A stretch of 11,955 bases of DNA from a bacterium (GTDB lineage Bacteria; UBA9089; CG2-30-40-21), in assembly GCA_030018795.1 (NCBI GenBank), contig JASEHA010000043.1, positions 1-11,955 on the forward strand, in the 5' to 3' direction. Under the pieces are notes generated by a model. The model was not told where the DNA came from, searched no databases, and saw only the letters and a program-made list of their open reading frames with translations. Both the position numbers and the translations under genes were made by a program. This document shows positions 6,403-11,955 of the stretch, one piece after another; positions within the stretch are counted from its first letter, which is position 1; every line of letters begins with the position of its first letter.

Positions 6403-6597
6403 GAAGTTTGTTTTAGTCCTGAATATTCGATATGGAGAGCGTTGCATAGCCTCTCCAGCCATATCTACACTCTTAAGCACTGTTTGACTCCATTTCCTGC
6501 CATGTTTTGGTATTGCTTGACATTTTGGAGTTTCCTCCTGCCCCTACATTAACCTATCCGACAATTGATGGTTGACACGGCACTAACAGCCTTCAGC
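6403..6597. other. Gap between nfeD and the MNT-HEPN promoter: hairpin and tiny ORF
   Basis: No supported gene. A hairpin lies at 6430-6464 (ATATGG with CCATAT, inner GGAGAG with CTCTCC) without a T-tract. A 16-codon open frame with a GGAGG site runs on the minus strand at 6523-6473; its reading MSSNTKTWQEMESNSA is vaguely like the first residues of IS4-type transposases, but it is too short to call. AGCCTTC AGCCTAA (6588-6601) is a two-unit heptamer repeat that runs into the nfeD stop. Confidence 0.4.
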
Positions 6598-8040
6598 CTA
6601 AATAACCTCATTACTGCCACATCGTTTCACCCTTAACCGTATCCCTTCCATGCCAACAACCTCAACCCTTTCCCCTGGCTCAATAACCTCATCTGCACAA
6701 ACGCACCAGTTTTCACCCTGCAAAAATGCCATGCCCTCTGAAGCAAAACCCTTATCAGAGGCAGTACCAACCGGCGAGATACCTTCCTTCATCACCCCTA
6801 TTTGTCCTATAAGCCCTTCCCTGCCTGTAGTGACTCTATGTCGATAGGCGGCAATTACTGCCCCTATGCCAAAGAGGATGAATAATCCGGTAAAGGATGC
6901 TATGGATACTATCAGCGACCATGAAATGGTCATAAATGGGGTGGAGGAATCAATAAGCATAAACGAGCCCATGGTCAGGGCGATTAGCCCGCCTATGGCT
7001 GCTATTCCATGTGTTGAGGCAAAGACCTCCAGGATAAGCAGGATGATACCAAGGATAATTAAGAGCAGGCCAGCCATGCTTATGGGCAGATTCTGCAAGC
7101 CAAAGAAGGCTAATATCAGGCATATCCCGCCACCAACAGCCCCAAGCCCTATACCTGGTGCGGAAAACTCATAGATTAAGCCATATATGCCCAGCATCAA
7201 CAGAATGTAAGCGATATTAGGGTCAGCAATGGCATGAAAAAACTTTTCCCTGAAGTTCATGCTTGTTGTCTGAGGCGTTATCCCCTTTGTATGGATGGTA
7301 AACCTTTTTGTATCCTTTTCTATTATTCTTCCATCCAATTTCGCAAGCAAATCATTCATATCCTCAGCAATAAAATCGATAACATTTAATTTTAATGCCT
7401 CTTCTGAAGTAATAGATGAGCTTTCCCTTACCGCACTCTCAGCCCATTTCACATTCCTCCCCTTTTTTTCTGCTATACCACATACACTTGCAACCATGTC
7501 ATTGGTTATCTTATCAGTCATGGTTTTATCAGGTTTCTCCTCCTTGTTGCCAGATGGAAATCCACCGCCAATGGATACTGGATGGGCAGCACCGATATTG
7601 GTCATGGGTGACATAGCCACAACATCACTTGCCAGGGCAATAAATACCCCGGCTGAAGCAGCCCTGCTTCCCTTTGGGGAAACAAAGGTTACAATCGGCA
7701 GATTAGCATTTAATATTGCCTTAACAATATTATGCGTGGCTGATGCCAGTCCGCCGGGTGTGTCCATCTTGAGGATAAGGCACTCAGCCCGCTCATCCTC
7801 AGCCTGCTTTATCCCATTTACCACAAACCTCTCGGTAATAGGGTTAATCACCCCATCAATATCGATCATTCTGATGATACCGGTGGTAGAGATGCTTCCG
7901 TTTACAGGCAAGATGCCTGGGCTACTAAATGAGGGGCTCCCTCTGCCAGAGAGGCTCTCTCCGCCAGAGAGGCTCTCTCCTTGAACGCTATTACACAAAA
8001 CCAATAACAAACTTAGTATCAATAATCCTGTTAGTCTCAT
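6598..8040 (-). CDS. nfeD: NfeD-family membrane-bound serine protease (long form, NfeD1b-like)
   Basis: A 480-residue, full-length NfeD protein. A signal peptide (1-21) leads into a ClpP-class protease domain (about 50-240), four to five transmembrane segments (about 275-400), then a C-terminal OB-fold NfeD domain (about 403-474, GREGLIGQIG...GERVEVVGMEG). By comparison with PH1510 the catalytic dyad is Ser129 in SRAASAG and Lys177 in DKITND; DTPGG (93-97) builds the oxyanion region. In PH1510 the protease cleaves a membrane stomatin partner. No stomatin (slipin) gene is in the window, though they are often adjacent. The start at 8040 has an ideal AAGGAGG site. It follows the radical SAM gene by 66 bp. 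Odd feature: two perfect 18-bp tandem units encode ESLSGG-type repeats directly after the signal peptide. Confidence 0.93.
   Translation of the reverse strand: MRLTGLLILSLLLVLCNSVQGESLSGGESLSGRGSPSFSSPGILPVNGSISTTGIIRMIDIDGVINPITERFVVNGIKQAEDERAECLILKMDTPGGLASATHNIVKAILNANLPIVTFVSPKGSRAASAGVFIALASDVVAMSPMTNIGAAHPVSIGGGFPSGNKEEKPDKTMTDKITNDMVASVCGIAEKKGRNVKWAESAVRESSSITSEEALKLNVIDFIAEDMNDLLAKLDGRIIEKDTKRFTIHTKGITPQTTSMNFREKFFHAIADPNIAYILLMLGIYGLIYEFSAPGIGLGAVGGGICLILAFFGLQNLPISMAGLLLIILGIILLILEVFASTHGIAAIGGLIALTMGSFMLIDSSTPFMTISWSLIVSIASFTGLFILFGIGAVIAAYRHRVTTGREGLIGQIGVMKEGISPVGTASDKGFASEGMAFLQGENWCVCADEVIEPGERVEVVGMEGIRLRVKRCGSNEVI
7927..7980. repeat. 18-bp tandem palindromic repeat inside nfeD
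   Basis: Two perfect copies of GCCAGAGAGGCTCTCTCC lie at 7945-7962 and 7963-7980, with a third degenerate copy (11 of 18) at 7927-7944. Each unit contains the palindrome AGAGAGGCTCTCT. The unit length is a multiple of three, so the frame is kept. The perfect copies encode the repeated GESLSG between the signal peptide and the protease domain, where extra residues should be tolerated. Confidence 0.85.
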
Positions 8041-8060
8041 ATGTCCTCCTTATTGCAAAG

Positions 8061-8100
8061 TTGTTAGCAGTTAGCTCATTCTCCATCTAACTGCTAATAG
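8061..8100. repeat. Inverted repeat between the radical SAM gene and nfeD
   Basis: TTAGCAGTTAG (8064-8074) pairs perfectly with CTAACTGCTAA (8087-8097) over a 12-nt loop, with further G-T and A-T pairs outside. On the minus strand no T-run follows the stem, so it is a poor terminator and more likely an RNA-processing hairpin or an eroded repeat. TTAGCAG TTAGCTC is also a two-unit 7-bp tandem. Confidence 0.6.
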
Positions 8101-8106
8101 TTTAAT

Positions 8107-10653
8107 CTACACCCTTATCTCCATTGGCGACAATATCCTGCCATTTACCTCACAACATTGGGCAATCCTGATGCACGAGGTTATGCTTGCATCCGGGCAC
8201 AAGGCATGAACAACCTCTTCTGGCTTGCCTGTTCCAGAATTGGTTGTTTTTATCTCCATCATTAACTGAAATTCCGCATTCCGCATTCCGCATTCCGTAT
8301 TCCGCACCTCAATACCACGAACAAACTCTCGGATATTTACCTGCTTTATCGTATCCTTTCTCTTCCGCTGGACAACAACCTCTGTTTTATTCATAAAAGA
8401 GGTAATATCATCAAGTGATATTATCCCATAGCCATCAACCTGATAGCGGATAAAGTCTACAATAGCTGTCAATGCACCAGCATTTGAGGCAATGAATACA
8501 GCATCACTAATTTTTATGCCAACAGGCAGCACCTCATTCAGTCTTATTATCAACTCATCCAGATTCATAGGCATCTCAAGCTCTATATCCAGAAACTCCT
8601 CCTGACTCATTACCCCCACGCTCAAGGGATGACCAAAGGAAAGCCTTGGATGCGGGCTATAACCACTGCTATAGGCAATTGGGATACCGGCTCGGCTTAA
8701 TGACCGCATAAACATTCGGAGCATATCAAGATGGGAGACAAATGATACCTCTTTTCCTTTCGTATATTTTAGCCTTACCCGTATCTGCCTCCCCTCGACA
8801 ACACCCCTGGCAGATGGCGGGAGATAAGTTGCAACAGGGGTTTGCCTGACTGCATCCTCTTGTATTTCTGTCTCACATGCCCCGCACTGTTTGCACTTAC
8901 CTATCTGACATGCATCTGTAGTTACGCCCTCATAGGCACGCTTTGCCTCTTTTATCAGGTATTCCTTGTTCACGCCAGTATCAATATGGTCCCATGGAAG
9001 ATGATCCTCAAAGATTTTCCCGCTTTTCCTATCAGTGTAAAATTCAGGTGATATTCCAGCCCTTTTGAAGGCATCCATCCAGACAGAAAACTTAAAGTAT
9101 TCTGACCAGGCATCAAACTTACACCCCTGTTCAAGGGCATAAAGCAGCACCTGTCCCAGCCTTCTATCACCCCTGGCAAATACTGCCTCCAAAAAGCTTG
9201 TTGCCGGGTCGTTCCATGTAATCGTTATCCATCGGCAACGCTGAAACTGTCTCTTGATATAATCCAGTTTTTCCCTTAATTGAACAATGCTTTCCTGTGC
9301 CTCCCACTGAAATGGGGTATGCGACTTGGGAACAAACGAGGCAATGCTTATCTTGAGTTGTTTTTTGCCATACCTAACACTATTTACCAGAGAAACAATA
9401 CCCTCTATATCCTCCCATGTCTCTGTCGGCAAGCCAATCATAAAATACAGTTTTACGGTCTTCCATCCCTGGTGATACGCATCCTTGATAATCGCAGGGA
9501 GACAATAATCAAGGACATCCTTATTAATTACGCAAGACAGTCTCTTTGTCCCTGCCTCTGGGGCAATGGTCAGCCCTGTTTTTTTGATTCTGGACAATAT
9601 AGCTGAAACCTCTGTTACCAACGAATTCAGCCTGAGTGAGGGCAGGGAAATGGCTAATTTCCTGCCAAAGCATCTCTCTATCCCTTTGACCAGATCCAGA
9701 ATATCCGGATAATCTGTAGAGCTTAAAGAGCCGAGTGATAACTCCTCATAACCAGTTTCCTTAATTATCTGTTGAGACTGTTTTAGCAGGGTGTTTAATG
9801 ATCGTTCCCGAAGTGGTCTATAGATAAAACCTGCCTGACAGAATCGACACCCCCGTCCGCATCCCCGCTGAATCTCCAATCCAGCCCGATCATGGGCAAT
9901 CTCTATAAACGGCACGATTGGTTTAATGGATGCCCTCTGCTGCTCAAGATCAACCACCCTTCTTTTTATCCTTAAAGGAACACCCTCAACCTGTGGTATA
10001 AATCCTTTGATACTTCCATCCTGATGATAATCCACACTGTAGAATGATGGCACATAAACGCTTTCTATTTGAGATAATGCCAGCAGCATTTCATGACGAC
10101 TTTTGTCCCGATGGCTTTTAACCGTTGAGACTATCTCAACAATAAGCTCTTCAGCCTCACCAATGCAGAATATATCAATAAAATCAGCCAATGGCTCAGG
10201 ATTAAGGCTACATGGCCCGCCGGCAATGATTAATGGATGTTTCTCATCTCTCTCTTTAGAAAGCAGAGGGATATTTGACAGTTGCAGCATATTTAAGACA
10301 TTGGTATAGCTCAACTCATATTGAAGGCTAAAGCCGATAACATCAAATTCTGACAGCGGTGTTTTAGACTCTAAACCAAACAAAGGGATGCCTTCATTTC
10401 TTAGCCTTTCCTCCATATCAAGCCACGGGGCATACACCCTTTCTGCAGCCACATCAGGCAAATCATTCAGGATTTCATACAATATCTTCAATCCTAAGTG
10501 AGACATGCCTATCTCATAAACATCCGGAAAGGCCAGGGCAATCCTTACCCCTGTGCTGGGAATATCCTTAGAGACACTATTAATCTCACCACCCGTATAT
10601 CTGGCTGGTTTGGTTACCATTGGCAATATATGTTCTATGTTTATCTTATTCAT
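8107..10653 (-). CDS. Radical SAM protein fused to DUF2344 domain (TIGR03960 + TIGR03936 type)
   Basis: An 848-residue two-part protein. Residues about 1-590 form an uncharacterised radical SAM enzyme: a B12-binding-like N-terminal domain (about 30-200, ending in AGGPCSLNPEP), then the 4Fe-4S motif CGRGCRFC with Cys265, Cys269 and Cys272 (CxxxCxxC), and a TIM-barrel part (to about 480; TIAPEAGTKR, KLYFMIGLPTE). A second cysteine group, Cys582, 587, 590 and 593, sits at the junction. Residues about 622-848 are the DUF2344 domain (RVRLKYTKGKEVSFVSHLD, GYSPHPRLSFGHPLSVG). Its reaction is unknown. In many genomes it neighbours ribonuclease G and rplU-rpmA, hinting at an RNA or ribosome role; here it sits between hemB and nfeD instead. 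GGAG lies 6 nt before the ATG. Residues 784-794 are encoded by a heptamer microsatellite. Confidence 0.92.
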   Translation of the reverse strand: MNKINIEHILPMVTKPARYTGGEINSVSKDIPSTGVRIALAFPDVYEIGMSHLGLKILYEILNDLPDVAAERVYAPWLDMEERLRNEGIPLFGLESKTPLSEFDVIGFSLQYELSYTNVLNMLQLSNIPLLSKERDEKHPLIIAGGPCSLNPEPLADFIDIFCIGEAEELIVEIVSTVKSHRDKSRHEMLLALSQIESVYVPSFYSVDYHQDGSIKGFIPQVEGVPLRIKRRVVDLEQQRASIKPIVPFIEIAHDRAGLEIQRGCGRGCRFCQAGFIYRPLRERSLNTLLKQSQQIIKETGYEELSLGSLSSTDYPDILDLVKGIERCFGRKLAISLPSLRLNSLVTEVSAILSRIKKTGLTIAPEAGTKRLSCVINKDVLDYCLPAIIKDAYHQGWKTVKLYFMIGLPTETWEDIEGIVSLVNSVRYGKKQLKISIASFVPKSHTPFQWEAQESIVQLREKLDYIKRQFQRCRWITITWNDPATSFLEAVFARGDRRLGQVLLYALEQGCKFDAWSEYFKFSVWMDAFKRAGISPEFYTDRKSGKIFEDHLPWDHIDTGVNKEYLIKEAKRAYEGVTTDACQIGKCKQCGACETEIQEDAVRQTPVATYLPPSARGVVEGRQIRVRLKYTKGKEVSFVSHLDMLRMFMRSLSRAGIPIAYSSGYSPHPRLSFGHPLSVGVMSQEEFLDIELEMPMNLDELIIRLNEVLPVGIKISDAVFIASNAGALTAIVDFIRYQVDGYGIISLDDITSFMNKTEVVVQRKRKDTIKQVNIREFVRGIEVRNTECGMRNAEFQLMMEIKTTNSGTGKPEEVVHALCPDASITSCIRIAQCCEVNGRILSPMEIRV
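8271..8305. repeat. Five-copy ATTCCGC heptamer tandem repeat inside the radical SAM gene
   Basis: Five consecutive 7-mers, ATTCCGC x3, ATTCCGT, ATTCCGC, fill this 35-bp stretch (minus strand GCGGAAT). They encode residues 784-794 of the DUF2344 domain (RNTECGMRNAE). Since 7 is not a multiple of 3, one copy gained or lost would shift the frame. Confidence 0.92.
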
Positions 10654-10701
10654 GTATACTCCATTGATTGTATTTGCAAGATATATTGTGCACTATGCGC
10701 C

Positions 10702-10786
10702 AGATGCCAGTCACCAGGGCACCAGATGCCAGAGTATTAGTCAAATTATTTACTGGTGCTCTGGTGTTCTTTTGCTCTGGTGCTCT
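10702..10786. repeat. CCAG/CTGG 7-8 bp tandem repeats in inverted arrangement
   Basis: Between hemB and the radical SAM gene lie CCAGATG, CCAGTCA, CCAGGGCA, CCAGATG and CCAGAGT units (10706-10737, mostly 7-bp period). CTGGTGCT-type units with an 8-bp period follow (10753-10786). The two groups are complementary: CACCAGGGCACCAG (10712-10725) pairs with CTGGTGCTCTGGTG (10753-10766) with one wobble. The stem could form in the mRNA between the two genes. No T-tract supports a terminator. The same CTGGTG word fills positions 2-27. Confidence 0.75.
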
Positions 10787-10790
10787 TTCT

Positions 10791-11762
10791 TTAGCTGATC
10801 CACTCAGCCACATCCTTAGCAAAATAGGTTATTATCACATCTGCACCAGCGCGTTTGATAGAGGTTAATATCTCTAAAACCGTCTTCTTCTCATCAATCA
10901 ATCCAGAAGATGCAGCTGATTTAATCATAGCGAATTCACCGCTTACATTATAAGCAGCAACCGGATAACCAAATTGATTTTTCACCCGATATATCACATC
11001 CAAGTAGGACAATGCAGGTTTTATCATAATAATATCCGCACCTTCATCTATATCCAATCTTGCCTCTCTTAATGCCTCATCTGCATTGGCAATATCCATT
11101 TGATATGATCTTCGGTCACCAAAGGCAGGGGTAGATTCTGCAGCTTCGCGAAATGGGCTATAAAAAGCAGAGGCATATTTTGCCGCATAGGACATGATAG
11201 GAACATTTTTATATCCATTTTCATCCAATGCCCTGCGAATAGCCCCTACCCGTCCATCCATCATATCTGAAGGGGCAACCATATCTGAGCCTGCCTTGAC
11301 ATGTGAGAGGGCAATCAATGATAGAATCTCTAATGTTGAGTCATTGACTACCTCACCTGATTCTATTACCCCACAATGTCCATGAGTAGTGTATTCACAA
11401 AGACAGACATCAGTGATGATGATTATATCCCTCACCCTTTCCTTAATTGCCCTAACTGCCTGCTGAATAATTCCATCCTCAGCATAGGCATAAGTACCTG
11501 TCTCGTCTTTTGTTTCTGGTATGCCAAAGAGCAGTACAGCCGGGATATTTAGTCCCTTCACATCTTCTACCTCTTTTATCAATTCATCTATAGATAGGCG
11601 AAAATTGCCAGGCATAGAAGGTATCTCCTGCCTTATCCCTTTTCCATGAACGACAAAATAAGGCATAATCAGGTCATCTACAGATAATTTTGCCTCCCGA
11701 ATCATTCGCCTAAAATTTTCATTCTGTCTTAATCTTCGTAATCGATATACAGGGGAATACAT
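10791..11762 (-). CDS. hemB: Delta-aminolevulinic acid dehydratase (porphobilinogen synthase)
   Basis: HemB condenses two 5-aminolevulinate molecules to porphobilinogen, the first common step of haem, sirohaem and cobalamin synthesis; it is a cytoplasmic homo-octamer with a TIM-barrel fold. The 323 residues are standard length. Visible sites are the Zn-type cysteine cluster DVCLCEYTTHGHCG (Cys120, Cys122, Cys130), Lys195 in SYAAKYAS and the Schiff-base Lys248 in MIKPALSYLD, plus the substrate-binding region YSPFREA. The cysteine cluster puts it in the zinc-dependent class. The ATG at 11762 has AAGGAG about 10 nt upstream, and a strong promoter lies before that. It may be cotranscribed with the radical SAM gene 137 bp downstream. 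Cobalamin synthesis needs this step, and the downstream enzyme has a B12-like domain, but a link is only a guess. Confidence 0.97.
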   Translation of the reverse strand: MYSPVYRLRRLRQNENFRRMIREAKLSVDDLIMPYFVVHGKGIRQEIPSMPGNFRLSIDELIKEVEDVKGLNIPAVLLFGIPETKDETGTYAYAEDGIIQQAVRAIKERVRDIIIITDVCLCEYTTHGHCGVIESGEVVNDSTLEILSLIALSHVKAGSDMVAPSDMMDGRVGAIRRALDENGYKNVPIMSYAAKYASAFYSPFREAAESTPAFGDRRSYQMDIANADEALREARLDIDEGADIIMIKPALSYLDVIYRVKNQFGYPVAAYNVSGEFAMIKSAASSGLIDEKKTVLEILTSIKRAGADVIITYFAKDVAEWIS

Positions 11763-11815
11763 ACTTAAATTTCTCCTTTTATCAGGTACCTGAACATCTG
11801 AATACTCATGACATA

Positions 11816-11844
11816 ATTATCTCACGATTCCACAGATATGTCAA
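11816..11844 (-). promoter_or_regulatory. Near-consensus sigma70 promoter for hemB
   Basis: On the minus strand TTGACA (11839-11844) and GATAAT (11816-11821) are separated by 17 nt: a perfect -35 box and one mismatch in the -10 box. Transcription should start near 11809, giving a leader of about 47 nt to the ATG at 11762. Confidence 0.75.
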
Positions 11845-11848
11845 CTCA

Positions 11849-11955
11849 AAAATCTGAGCAATCTGTGAAATCTGTGGAAAAATTTTGAAAATTCCTATAC
11901 ACTCGATGTTCAAGTTTTTTCAACCTGCGATATTGGTTCACCTTTTTCTACAGAA
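11849..11955. repeat. Eroded AATCTGTG repeat and one copy of a 19-bp repeat upstream of hemB
   Basis: AATCTGAGC, AATCTGTGA, AATCTGTGG (about 11850-11877) form a 9-bp period tandem of a type common in environmental genomes. ACTCGATGTTCAAGTTTTT (11901-11919) is the exact reverse complement of positions 52-70. No coding region is visible to the window end. Confidence 0.6.

Noticed and set aside
7295..7984. 229-codon plus-strand open frame antisense to nfeD
   Set aside because: It mirrors a well-supported NfeD gene, has no family features, and contains tandem residues explained by the nfeD repeat.
8061..8100. Rho-independent terminator between the radical SAM gene and nfeD
   Set aside because: The stem is strong, but no T-tract follows on the transcribed strand.
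10553..10798. Plus-strand open frames over the hemB-radical SAM gap
   Set aside because: They translate the CTGG/CCAG tandem repeats into low-information peptides and overlap real genes in antisense.

Overview
This 12 kb window looks like chromosomal sequence from an AT-leaning, Gram-negative-type, uncultivated bacterium. The taxon cannot be fixed from the sequence. The gene set (a two-part radical SAM fusion, a membrane NfeD protease, a membrane GT-C enzyme) and intergenic gaps full of eroded short repeats resemble candidate-phylum genomes, but that is inference. Every real gene is on the minus strand, so transcription runs from high to low coordinates.

Region A (11955-6598): hemB (delta-aminolevulinic acid dehydratase) sits behind a near-consensus sigma70 promoter (TTGACA, 17 nt, GATAAT). 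It is followed by an 848-residue radical SAM/DUF2344 fusion and an NfeD-family membrane serine protease. The 137 and 66 bp gaps carry short repeats, so one transcript is possible but not proven. Region B (6597-5271): a perfect-consensus promoter (TTGACA, 17 nt, TATAAT) with an unusual leader of about 170 nt drives an MNT nucleotidyltransferase and a HEPN protein overlapping by 8 nt, a minimal HEPN/MNT toxin-antitoxin-type module. Directly after the HEPN stop is an unlisted 68-codon remnant of livH, the branched-chain amino-acid ABC permease. Its expected ATG reads ATA, and its frame closes inside a repeat.

Region C (5270-4657): no gene, but two consecutive modules of about 225 bp, each bounded by 14-bp inverted repeats with related ends. 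Region D (4656-325): a cation diffusion facilitator, then a second perfect-consensus promoter driving recO, a small DUF948-like membrane protein and a large GT-C-type membrane glycosyltransferase. Region E (324-1): two long near-perfect hairpins, one with a T-tract on the transcribed strand (probable terminator), a repeat shared with the far end of the window, and a heptamer tandem repeat.

The genes are mostly independent housekeeping functions: haem synthesis, DNA repair, metal efflux and envelope work. The distinctive part is the repeat ecology. Tandem repeats with a 7-bp period but unrelated unit sequences occur in several gaps and once inside the radical SAM reading frame. I see no CRISPR array, tRNA, rRNA or intact insertion sequence, and no convincing new multigene system. 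The HEPN/MNT-livH' junction and the heptamer repeats deserve the closest look.
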